Positions 9,698 to 15,263 of a stretch of 33,604 nt of DNA are shown here, piece after piece. The notes under the pieces were generated by a model that was not told where the DNA came from, ran no database searches, and worked only from the letters and a program-made list of their open reading frames with translations. The position numbers and the translations under genes are program-made. How positions within the stretch are numbered: position 1 is the stretch's first letter; each line of letters starts with the position of its first letter. Source of the stretch: a virus. The stretch covers positions 1 to 33,604 of the IMG/VR virus record IMGVR_UViG_3300023184_000340. One strand, written 5' to 3'.

Positions 9698-9777
9698 ACG
9701 AATAAGAATCACTCGCATTAAGGTAAACGCGAATGAGAACTACTAGCATTAAGTAATTGCAAATGAGAATCGTTCGC
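9698..9777. repeat. Three operator-like palindromes, Fur-box-like
   Basis: Three related 19-base imperfect palindromes lie at 9698-9716, 9729-9747 and 9759-9777, with centres 31 and 30 bases apart (about three helical turns). The third copy reads GCAAATGAGAATCGTTCGC. All carry the core AATRAGAA and end in a C(G/A)GC-type arm followed by ATTA or ATA. They lie just upstream of the best rightward -10 (TATACT at 9818). Against the 19-base Fur consensus I count 11, 12 and 13 matches. They may bind host Fur, a phage regulator or an initiator. Confidence 0.6.
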
Positions 9778-9794
9778 ATATGGGTGATGCACCA

Positions 9795-9823
9795 TTACAG
9801 TGCAACTAGTCAAACTGTATACT
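9795..9823 (+). promoter_or_regulatory. Candidate rightward early promoter
   Basis: TATACT at 9818-9823 matches five of six bases of a sigma-70 -10. Seventeen bases upstream is TTACAG, a poor -35, so an activator might be needed. The third palindrome ends 18 bases before it. A second, weaker candidate begins with TTGACT at 9872. The first early gene starts about 190 bases downstream, leaving a long leader. Confidence 0.35.
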
Positions 9824-10018
9824 GATATTGCATACAATCCAAGCATAAGTAAGAAAGTATTACAATAGTAATTGACTATCAATATAGTGGAACTGATAGG
9901 AATTATTTTAGATAACTTAGGGTTTGTCCTAGTTACTTTATTGTAGTGGTGACGTTATATTAGTAGCACTGGTTAACAAATAATCAGTGTGTTTTTAACT
10001 AACTTAATAGGTGTCAAT

Positions 10019-10324
10019 ATGGATAAACAAACACAATCTCTAGAATCCCTTAATCGTGCAAAGCATGGGGATTCATTACTTAACTATCAAACTATCCTTA
10101 GTGGTTTTGCATCTAAGGGTATCGCACACAATGACATTATCCCTAGGGAAAACGTTTTCACCTACAAAGCATGGTTAGCCCTTGGTAGACAAGTGCGTAA
10201 GGGTGAAACTGGTGTTAAGTGCGTTACATGGGTAGATACTGAAAGCAAGGAAACGGGTAAACCTAGCAAGTTAGTGCGTAGTGTATCGGTTTTCCATATT
10301 TCGCAAACTGATTCTATTCAGTAA
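10019..10324 (+). CDS. ArdC N-terminal-domain-like protein (possible anti-restriction)
   Basis: A 101-residue protein resembling a stand-alone N-terminal ArdC domain, the ssDNA-binding module of plasmid and phage anti-restriction and polyvalent proteins. Visible hallmarks are NYQTILSGF (22-30), FTYKAWLALGRQVRKGETG (47-65), WVDTESKETG and the closing VSVFHISQT (89-97). It is the first gene of the rightward early region, where host-defence evasion genes are usual. The ATG at 10019 follows the recurring AATAGGTGTCAAT cassette; an in-frame ATG at 9989 lacks a ribosome-binding site. Family assignment is by pattern recognition; activity is inferred. Confidence 0.6.
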   Translation: MDKQTQSLESLNRAKHGDSLLNYQTILSGFASKGIAHNDIIPRENVFTYKAWLALGRQVRKGETGVKCVTWVDTESKETGKPSKLVRSVSVFHISQTDSIQ

Positions 10325-10335
10325 AGCATAGGTTT

Positions 10336-10392
10336 ATAACCCTTGGTTTACTCTAGGGGTTATTTGCCTAGGTTTCACAATCTAGGGTTTTC
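10336..10392 (+). terminator. Intergenic double hairpin A
   Basis: Hairpin 1 pairs ATAACCC (10336-10342) with GGGTTAT (10357-10363). Hairpin 2 pairs CCTAG (10367-10371) with CTAGG (10382-10386) and is followed by GTTTTC and, further on, a run of T. The same two-hairpin layout recurs at 11359 and 12071 with compensating base changes. It could act as a leaky terminator, attenuator or RNA-processing/stability element between early genes. Confidence 0.55.
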
Positions 10393-10416
10393 TTAATCTT
10401 TTTTAATAGGCGTTAC

Positions 10417-10662
10417 ATGACAAACAATCAAATTAAAGCATTGCAAAGCATAGGTAAGGGCATTATTGAATCATGCAATATTGATTCTATCGGTGCACCA
10501 AGTGGCGTTATTTATAGTGCACTAATGGGGCATGGGGCTAGTCTTAATCAGTTTCAATCCATTATGGATACTCTGGTTAAACATGGATTTTTAACGCATG
10601 ATTATGAAAGTCACGTTTACCATGCTACACCTAGTGGCCTTGAATGGGCTAATAAAGTCTAA
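10417..10662 (+). CDS. Hypothetical early protein, possible winged helix
   Basis: An 81-residue protein with a helix-rich N-terminus (NNQIKALQSIGKGIIE) and a second half reading FQSIMDTLVKHGFLTHDYES then YHATPSGLEWAN. This has the shape of a small winged-helix wing (helix, LVKHGFL strand turn, T-P-x-G-L end), though I cannot name a family. Translation starts from the shared cassette TTTAATAGGCGTTAC before the ATG. Confidence 0.65.
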   Translation: MTNNQIKALQSIGKGIIESCNIDSIGAPSGVIYSALMGHGASLNQFQSIMDTLVKHGFLTHDYESHVYHATPSGLEWANKV

Positions 10663-10674
10663 TAGGGGCAATTA

Positions 10675-10800
10675 ATGAAACCTACAAAATGCCCGATTAC
10701 TGGTTACTGGTTTGTAACTGGTTATATTACTGGTAGAAAATATTATGGGGCTAACCCTAGAGATTGTATACAAAATGCACAATCTTATTTTTACCGATAA
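10675..10800 (+). CDS. 41-residue hypothetical early protein
   Basis: A short frame beginning MKPTKCPITGYWFVTGYITG and ending NAQSYFYR, aromatic and threonine-rich. The ATG follows AATAGGGGCAATTA, a variant of the initiation cassette used by its neighbours, and the gene sits tightly between two other cassette-led genes. This context is the main support. I do not recognise the family. Confidence 0.55.
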   Translation: MKPTKCPITGYWFVTGYITGRKYYGANPRDCIQNAQSYFYR

Positions 10801-10802
10801 CA

Positions 10803-10843
10803 AGGGTTTATCCCTATTGTTTAGGGGCTAACAATCCCTAAAC
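10803..10843 (+). terminator. Intergenic double hairpin D
   Basis: AGGG-TTTAT-CCCT at 10803-10815 is followed by a perfect 8-bp stem pairing GTTTAGGG (10819-10826) with CCCTAAAC (10836-10843) across a nine-base loop. It occupies the gap before the next cassette-led gene. It differs in sequence from hairpin pairs A, B and C but has the same two-stem layout. Confidence 0.5.
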
Positions 10844-10880
10844 TATCAATCTCAATCAACTAATTTAATAGGTGTTAAAA

Positions 10881-11060
10881 ATGAAAATCACTGAACAAAA
10901 AAACGGGAATTACACTACGTTTGAACGTATTGCATACAATGGTTATTACATTGTCAAACTGTATAAAAATGGTGAACTATGCGACAAAATCATGGCCGAT
11001 ACTTACCAAGGGGCAAGGGATTACCTAAAATCTTTTAATCTATTGGCTAAAAATTCTTAA
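10881..11060 (+). CDS. 59-residue hypothetical early protein
   Basis: Begins MKITEQKNGNYTTFERIAYN and contains YIVKLYKNGEL then ADTYQGARDYLKSF, a beta-beta-beta-alpha-like small soluble protein. I recognise no family. The start is the ATG at 10881, placed by the conserved upstream TTTAATAGGTGTTAAAA; a GTG at 10872 lies inside that ribosome-binding cassette and is rejected. Confidence 0.65.
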   Translation: MKITEQKNGNYTTFERIAYNGYYIVKLYKNGELCDKIMADTYQGARDYLKSFNLLAKNS

Positions 11061-11072
11061 TAGGTGTTAACT

Positions 11073-11168
11073 ATGCGTCAATTCTTATATGAAACTATTT
11101 GTGGCCTTGTTTTTTGTATAGCATGGGTTATCCTACTGCTTGCATACTTTGATTGTTTAACTTTTTAA
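11073..11168 (+). CDS. 31-residue single-span membrane peptide
   Basis: The 31-residue frame starts MRQFLYETICGL and continues as one hydrophobic segment (about residues 10-26), ending DCLTF. It is preceded by the full TTAATAGGTGTTAACT cassette used by its neighbours, so it is very likely translated. It may be an early inner-membrane peptide, for example for host takeover or exclusion, but nothing in the sequence fixes its role. Confidence 0.6.
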   Translation: MRQFLYETICGLVFCIAWVILLLAYFDCLTF

Positions 11169-11178
11169 AAGGTGTTAC

Positions 11179-11346
11179 ATGGAACTGGTAGAAAATCAAA
11201 CTTATAAAATGCCCATATTTGGCAAAATTAGAACTGTATTAGTTCTAAAAATTCACCCATTTGGCACGATTGACGTGCAATTACAAAATGGTAACTGCTA
11301 TCGTTTAACTGGTTTATCCCTCTATAAACCCTCTAATTACCCTTAA
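11179..11346 (+). CDS. 55-residue hypothetical early protein, small beta barrel-like
   Basis: Begins MELVENQTYKMPIFGKIRTV and runs through alternating hydrophobic stretches (VLVLKIHPFG, IDVQLQNGNCYRL), the pattern of a small beta barrel. The initiation cassette is TTAAAAGGTGTTAC before the ATG at 11179, ten bases after the previous stop. No family recognised. Confidence 0.6.
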   Translation: MELVENQTYKMPIFGKIRTVLVLKIHPFGTIDVQLQNGNCYRLTGLSLYKPSNYP

Positions 11347-11358
11347 TCACTTAGACTG

Positions 11359-11409
11359 CTAACCCTTTTAACTAGGGGTTAGTGGCCTAGGAATTTCCCT
11401 AGGGTTTTT
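11359..11409 (+). terminator. Intergenic double hairpin B
   Basis: Hairpin 1 pairs CTAACCC (11359-11365) with GGGTTAG (11376-11382). Hairpin 2 pairs CCTAGG (11386-11391) with CCTAGG (11398-11403) and is followed by GTTTTTA, a terminator-like end. The outer pair of hairpin 1 is C-G here, A-T in element A and T-A in element C, a compensating change that supports an RNA structure. Confidence 0.6.
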
Positions 11410-11423
11410 AAATAGGTGTCAAT

Positions 11424-12059
11424 ATGAAATTTTCAGTTATGCGTAAAGAGTTAAAAGCCCTTAATCGTTTTAGTTCTACTAAGGACATACGTTATTACCT
11501 ATGCGGTATCCATGTAGTGCAAAATAATCGGGGCACTTATCTAGAATCTACAAACGGGCATATGCTAGGGCGTTTGTTGATAGATGACGCACCAAGGGAG
11601 AAATGTAGCGTTATTATCGGTAATGACGCACTAAAAACCCTTATTGGAACTGCTAGAAATGCCAATGAAATATTGCATTTCACTATTGACGGCGTAAAAA
11701 TACACGTTATAACGCCTACTGGTGAACAAACATTCCAAGCATTAGACGGGGCATTTCCCGATTGCGATAGAGTGTTGCCCTTAGTTTTAAAAGATGATGA
11801 TATTGCGCCCGCTTGCTATAACCCTGAATACGTTTTAGCATTTCACCAAGCCGCACACGATATAAAAGAAAGTAAAAAAGGTGCTACGCCTACTGTATCC
11901 ATTTTGCAACGGGGCAACAATAGTGGCCTAGTTAATATTGGTGTTGATAACTTTATCGGCGTTATTATGCCCATGCGTGACGGCGGCGGCGTATCAATTC
12001 CACAATGGTGTTTTAAACCTACTGTTAAGGCCGTAGAGACTGAAACTGCAACAATCTAA
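11424..12059 (+). CDS. DNA sliding clamp-like protein lacking domain I (DnaN family)
   Basis: A 211-residue protein that lines up with domains II and III of the bacterial polymerase III beta clamp. DIRYYLCGIHV (21-31) and ESTNGHMLGRLL (41-52) match the clamp pattern DVRYYLNG...ATDGHRLA. FQALDGAFPDCDRVLPL (104-120) matches the end of domain II (DGxFPDYxRVLP). YNPEYVLAFHQA (132-143) and FIGVIMPMR (177-185) match the domain III end (YVVMPMR). The normal clamp is about 366 residues in three domains; domain I is absent. No phage DNA polymerase is visible, so it may work with the host replicase. The ATG follows AAATAGGTGTCAAT. Confidence 0.75.
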   Translation: MKFSVMRKELKALNRFSSTKDIRYYLCGIHVVQNNRGTYLESTNGHMLGRLLIDDAPREKCSVIIGNDALKTLIGTARNANEILHFTIDGVKIHVITPTGEQTFQALDGAFPDCDRVLPLVLKDDDIAPACYNPEYVLAFHQAAHDIKESKKGATPTVSILQRGNNSGLVNIGVDNFIGVIMPMRDGGGVSIPQWCFKPTVKAVETETATI

Positions 12060-12070
12060 CCCTTAGACTG

Positions 12071-12126
12071 TAAACCCTTAAAACTAGGGGTTTATGGCCT
12101 ATGCCTTAATTATAGGGCATGGGGTT
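12071..12126 (+). terminator. Intergenic double hairpin C
   Basis: Hairpin 1 pairs TAAACCC (12071-12077) with GGGTTTA (12088-12094). Hairpin 2 pairs ATGCC (12101-12105) with GGCAT (12116-12120), followed by GGGGTTTTTT, the strongest terminator-like T-run of the series. It separates the clamp gene from the next group, whose ribosome-binding sites are of a different type. Confidence 0.6.
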
Positions 12127-12155
12127 TTTTAATGTTTATATAAATGGGAGTTACT

Positions 12156-12443
12156 ATGACTGATAAAACTTACAATGGTTGGGCTAACTATGAAACTTGG
12201 AGAGTTAACCTAGAAATTTTTGATGGTGTCGCATGGTTAGACCAATTTGATGATGGCATGGAAGTTTATGAGGCCGCCGATAGTTTAAAAGAATATGCCA
12301 CTGAAATCCTAGAAATGGAAGGCACTAAGGGGCTTACATTTGACTATGCAATGGCCTTTTTAGATGCTGTTAACTGGAGACAGATAGCACAATCCATGTT
12401 TGACGCATATAAAGAGGAAAACTCTGAGGAGATAGACGCATGA
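12156..12443 (+). CDS. Conserved phage protein (YNGWxNYETW type)
   Basis: A 95-residue acidic protein starting MTDKTYNGWANYETWRVNLE, a signature seen in many small phage proteins of unknown function. The rest is helical (EVYEAADSLKEYATEILEME; WRQIAQSMFDAYKEE). GGGAG lies just before the chosen ATG at 12156; the in-frame ATG at 12144 overlaps that site and is rejected. The gene ends in an ATGA overlap with the next gene. Confidence 0.7.
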   Translation: MTDKTYNGWANYETWRVNLEIFDGVAWLDQFDDGMEVYEAADSLKEYATEILEMEGTKGLTFDYAMAFLDAVNWRQIAQSMFDAYKEENSEEIDA

Positions 12444-12664
12444 AATACGAAATCCAACATTTGACATTGTGTGACGATTGGGTAAATACTTGGACAACTT
12501 ATGACCAAGATGAAAACGAAATCCCTACCATTTTCGATAGTTACCAAGATGCACAAAATGCCCTTAGTGACTTTTTAAAAGAGGAATTAAGGGAATACCA
12601 AGATGGAAATATTGCAAGCCCTTACACATCTGAGGAATTTAGAATTATGGAATTAGTTACATGA
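12440..12664 (+). CDS. Hypothetical acidic early protein
   Basis: A 74-residue protein starting MKYEIQHLTLCDDWVNTWTT, acidic, with an aromatic N-terminal strand region and a helical SYQDAQNALSDFLKEEL segment. Conserved in appearance with small phage and plasmid proteins but without a known role. Both ends are ATGA overlaps: with the preceding gene and with the 17-residue peptide that follows. Confidence 0.65.
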   Translation: MKYEIQHLTLCDDWVNTWTTYDQDENEIPTIFDSYQDAQNALSDFLKEELREYQDGNIASPYTSEEFRIMELVT

Positions 12665-12714
12665 TTTATGCAACTATTGCACTAATTCTACAAATAATCT
12701 TAAAACGTAAATAA
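12661..12714 (+). CDS. 17-residue membrane micropeptide, copy 1
   Basis: The peptide is MIYATIALILQIILKRK: a short hydrophobic helix ending in a positive KRK. Its ATG overlaps the stop of the previous gene (ATGA). A second copy at 13314-13367 differs by one conservative residue (I6 to L), while nine other codons differ only synonymously. That pattern is expected only if the peptide itself is kept by selection. The role is unknown; a membrane-active, toxin-like or holin-modulating peptide is possible. Confidence 0.65.
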   Translation: MIYATIALILQIILKRK

Positions 12715-12729
12715 ACAGGAGTTAATAGC

Positions 12730-13317
12730 ATGAAAAAAGAACGATGGATTCCAAACGGTTACACATTGACCGCCAAAGACGAGCGATATGGTTTTGAGGT
12801 TTACAGCACTACCTTAGACAATGGGCGAATTTATGCCATTGCCTACGGGGGCAAACGCACAAAACCCGATTGGCATTATCGATTCAAAGACGAATTAAGC
12901 CTTAAAAACAAAATTGAAGAGACTTTAGAGGGTTTCATGCAATGGGACGAACGCAAAGCCAAATACAAGGCAGAACGCAATAAACCTCACAATGTCCAAA
13001 TAGGCGATGTTTTTCGCTGTTCTTGGGGCTACGACCAAACAAACATTGATTTTTACCAATGCACCAAGGTTTTAGGGGCTTTTGTAGAGATTCGAGAAAT
13101 ACACCAAATGTCGGAAGAGACTTTATCCATGCAGGGCGAATGTGTGCCGTGTGTTGATAGTTTCAAAGGTGACGCAATGCGAAAAAAAGTAGTTACCTAT
13201 GGGGAAGAGCCAGCAGTCAGAATATACAGTTTTGCTAGTGCCTACCGCATGAAACCTATTGCAAAAATTGCAGATAAAGCAGTTTACGCCTCTAGCCATT
13301 GGACGGCCTACGCATGA
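12730..13317 (+). CDS. Conserved phage/plasmid protein of unknown function
   Basis: A 195-residue protein with a conserved-looking N-terminal part (WHYRFKDELSLKNKIEETLE, WDERKAKYKAERN). A central beta motif follows (IGDVFRCSWGYDQTNIDFYQ, then AFVEIREI), and the end is aromatic (SSHWTAYA). I recognise this as a protein shared by phages and plasmids without established function. AGGAGTTAATAGC precedes the ATG, the second ribosome-binding type in this window. It ends in an ATGA overlap with the second copy of the 17-residue peptide. Confidence 0.7.
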   Translation: MKKERWIPNGYTLTAKDERYGFEVYSTTLDNGRIYAIAYGGKRTKPDWHYRFKDELSLKNKIEETLEGFMQWDERKAKYKAERNKPHNVQIGDVFRCSWGYDQTNIDFYQCTKVLGAFVEIREIHQMSEETLSMQGECVPCVDSFKGDAMRKKVVTYGEEPAVRIYSFASAYRMKPIAKIADKAVYASSHWTAYA

Positions 13318-13367
13318 TCTATGCAACCCTAGCCCTTATCCTTCAAATTATCCTAAAACGCAAATAA
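13314..13367 (+). CDS. 17-residue membrane micropeptide, copy 2
   Basis: The peptide is MIYATLALILQIILKRK, translated by an ATGA overlap from the preceding 195-residue gene and last in its operon. It is a paralogue of 12661-12714. Compare the two: codons 2, 5, 7, 8, 9, 10, 12, 14 and 16 differ synonymously, and only codon 6 changes the residue (Ile/Leu). Confidence 0.65.
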   Translation: MIYATLALILQIILKRK

Positions 13368-13386
13368 TCCCTTAACCCACAATTTA

Positions 13387-13413
13387 AGCCCGCCTAGTGC
13401 GGGTTTTTCTTTG
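13387..13413 (+). terminator. Rho-independent terminator 1 of the early operon
   Basis: CCCGC (13389-13393), loop CTAGT, GCGGG (13399-13403), then TTTTTC. A compact strong stem with a T-run on the plus strand, 20 bases after the last early gene. Confidence 0.85.
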
Positions 13414-13457
13414 CCTATTTTTAAGCCCTTCAAGCCCCAATGACGCCACCACCATAG

Positions 13458-13493
13458 CACCCTAAAATTTTGAGAGCCTTCTAGGGGTGTTTT
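13458..13493 (+). terminator. Second, back-up terminator
   Basis: CACCCTA (13458-13464) pairs with TAGGGGTG (13482-13489, one bulged G), followed by TTTT. It lies in the gap between the converging operons, downstream of the first terminator. Confidence 0.5.
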
Positions 13494-13508
13494 AATGCCC
13501 TTCTTGCC

Positions 13509-13748
13509 CTATTCGTGCGGGTAGTTGTCGGTGCTGGAAACTGTAACCAAGCCGATGTGCTTTAAATCCATCTCAGTATTAAGCCCAAGATTGTAGAAAT
13601 GTGCGCCCCACATTATGCAAATTCTTACCCCTTCTGCATAGTTCCCTTTGCCTATTGTTTTGATAATATGACGTTCCGATTCTGTTAACTTGAATAAATG
13701 CCCATGCATATCGTCATATTTTGGCCTATTTGGTAGGGCTTTTGCCAT
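13509..13748 (-). CDS. Hypothetical protein at the end of the replication operon
   Basis: A 79-residue protein whose middle reads FKLTESERHIIKTIGKGN then YAEGVRICIMWGAHFYNLG. The GKGNYAEGVR part resembles the helix region of small regulator or antitoxin-like proteins (LGxGNxSEGIR), so DNA binding is possible. It overlaps the RuvC-like gene by 23 bases and is the last gene of this leftward operon. Confidence 0.6.
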   Translation of the reverse strand: MAKALPNRPKYDDMHGHLFKLTESERHIIKTIGKGNYAEGVRICIMWGAHFYNLGLNTEMDLKHIGLVTVSSTDNYPHE

Positions 13749-14214
13749 CTCTTAAACCCATTACTTGTTGTCTCCAATAATCCCCGATTAAAAGGGCTTC
13801 TGCTAGGTTGTTGTCCTTCTTTCGCTTTAACGGGGCTTCAGGCCAAAACATACGGGCTATATCGAGCGAATCATCTTTGTCATGTATGTGATAAAACTTT
13901 TTCCAAACTTGAGGGCGCACCATGTGGCAAGGATAGTTAGTTAATTCACAAATGGCGGTTATTGCACCGACTGCCCTTGCGAATGTCCACATGGCACTTG
14001 ATGATTGATTTGGGCGTGAATAGAGCATTTCTATTGCTATCTCTGCGCCTTCCTTTGGGTCAATAGCCCTTAATAAGGCGTTTTTAAGCACCATTGCACG
14101 AATGTGCTTGTCTTGGTGTTCAATCATGAATGAATCCAAATAATCCCCGTTTGAGTGCAAAGCACCCACCGCACCCGAAACCGAGCCTGGGTCTATACCG
14201 ATAAAAATAGTCAT
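13726..14214 (-). CDS. RuvC-like Holliday junction resolvase
   Basis: A 162-residue RNase H-fold nuclease. The first strand carries IGIDPGSVSGAVG with D8. The second motif is AIEMLYSRPNQSSS with E62, and the late motif is NNLAEALLIGDYW with acidic residues E139 and D145. Phage members of this family resolve branched DNA before packaging. Its ATG follows the stop of the PP-loop gene directly (TAAATG). It fits with the annealing protein and exonuclease made from the operon at 19-21 kb. Confidence 0.85.
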   Translation of the reverse strand: MTIFIGIDPGSVSGAVGALHSNGDYLDSFMIEHQDKHIRAMVLKNALLRAIDPKEGAEIAIEMLYSRPNQSSSAMWTFARAVGAITAICELTNYPCHMVRPQVWKKFYHIHDKDDSLDIARMFWPEAPLKRKKDNNLAEALLIGDYWRQQVMGLRDGKSPTK

Positions 14215-15036
14215 TTAATCCCCACAGAAACACTCTATGCTTTCATCGAACATATCGCTTTGTTTGTCAATAAAATTGGAAATTTCTTCATATCTAGGCC
14301 TATCAATCCGAAACCTGTTTCCATCCCCATTTGTTACAGTTTGAGCATATTCCTCTTGTTTTGCCCACCAAATAGCCCGTTCAGGCTCTTTTTTTATCAA
14401 AGTCATTATTTTTGGTGTTGCCTTGAGAAAACATAAATCGCAGTTTCCCTCTATGGTTTCCCCATTTATTACTTCCAATTCCAAATCAAAAGGTTGATTT
14501 TTCCAAAACTCCAACACATCTGTCTTGCTAACTTTAGCCATTGCCAAGGGCATCACAGTATCTTCTCTCTTGCTATCTGGGCGCATTTTTGCCACCCGTC
14601 TAGGTTCATCTGCCCTTATTCCTATGAAATTAACATAAGAATCCCATCCCATTTGCTTTGTAAAACGGCTCATGGTTCGGATTTTTAACTCTACTGTGCA
14701 AAACCTAGCCCTGACATTTGGAAGCATCTTTCTAAGCCTAATAACTTCTTCAAACGGCTGTCCATCCCTACTTGCTGTGCGATAGTCAACAACCCTAACC
14801 TTTGGTTCTTGTGCCGTGTATTCGAGCCAATGGATTTTTACACCCCAATTTGTCTCACAATCATGCACAAATTTCAGGGTGGATTCTGCTTCTTTTCCTG
14901 TATTGCAAAACAAAACCATAGCATCACTCGGGAGGCTCATATCGTGAGCCTGTAAAACCCGCCACAGCATATAAGCAGAGGTTCTACCACCTGAAAAACT
15001 GATACAGGTTGGCTCTTTAATTAAAAATGGGTTCAT
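14215..15036 (-). CDS. PP-loop ATPase of the PAPS reductase family
   Basis: A 273-residue protein with the PP-loop SFSGGRTSAYM (13-23) that binds ATP or a sulfonucleotide, and the family hallmarks VLFCNTGKEAESTLKF and FCTVELKIRTM. Cysteine pairs lie in GNCDLCFLKAT and at the extreme C-terminus (ECFCGD), which could hold an iron-sulfur cluster. Phage members are usually labelled phosphoadenosine phosphosulfate reductase, but the family also includes DndC- and IbrA-like proteins, so sulfur metabolism, DNA modification and tRNA thiolation are all possible. It overlaps the zinc-ribbon gene upstream (ATGA) and abuts the resolvase downstream. Confidence 0.75.
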   Translation of the reverse strand: MNPFLIKEPTCISFSGGRTSAYMLWRVLQAHDMSLPSDAMVLFCNTGKEAESTLKFVHDCETNWGVKIHWLEYTAQEPKVRVVDYRTASRDGQPFEEVIRLRKMLPNVRARFCTVELKIRTMSRFTKQMGWDSYVNFIGIRADEPRRVAKMRPDSKREDTVMPLAMAKVSKTDVLEFWKNQPFDLELEVINGETIEGNCDLCFLKATPKIMTLIKKEPERAIWWAKQEEYAQTVTNGDGNRFRIDRPRYEEISNFIDKQSDMFDESIECFCGD

Positions 15037-15263
15037 TTCCAGAACCTTTTAAGCAAATCGGTCGCAAAGTGCTTTTGATACTCTGTTTGCTTTGGCTCTG
15101 TCAATTTACGGGGCTTTTGTGGCAATACACCTGCGAATATTTCCTCTTTTGTCCTGAATAACTTGAAGCACATATTGCACATTCTCCTTCGATAGGTGAA
15201 TTCCTCATGTTGGATTGTCTCGGTAATCCTGTTTTTATCTGATTGGCATTTAGGGCATTTCAT
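15033..15263 (-). CDS. NrdR-type zinc-ribbon protein
   Basis: A 76-residue protein with CPKC at residues 3-6 and CNMC near residues 29-32 around TYRRRM, the layout of the NrdR or Ogr-like zinc ribbon. The NrdR ATP-cone is missing, so this is a free-standing ribbon, perhaps a transcription modulator or adaptor. The basic C-terminal tail (KPRKLTEPKQ) could contact nucleic acid. ATGA overlaps join it to both neighbours. Confidence 0.65.
   Translation of the reverse strand: MKCPKCQSDKNRITETIQHEEFTYRRRMCNMCFKLFRTKEEIFAGVLPQKPRKLTEPKQTEYQKHFATDLLKRFWK

Larger units (their letters stand above)
9192..10018. other. Non-coding divergent control region
   Basis: About 830 bases without a supportable gene separate the leftward late genes from the rightward early genes. 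They hold a leftward promoter candidate near 9228-9256, a CCTTC-TTTT-GAAGG hairpin near 9480-9500, and repeated CCTGTATA / TATACACG words near 9498 and 9560-9590. There is also a TTGTGG...CCACAA hairpin near 9609-9630, a C-rich run at about 9650-9662, three operator-like palindromes at 9698-9777 and a rightward promoter candidate at 9795-9823. Such a region could also contain a replication origin or packaging site; I cannot assign either. Confidence 0.6.
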
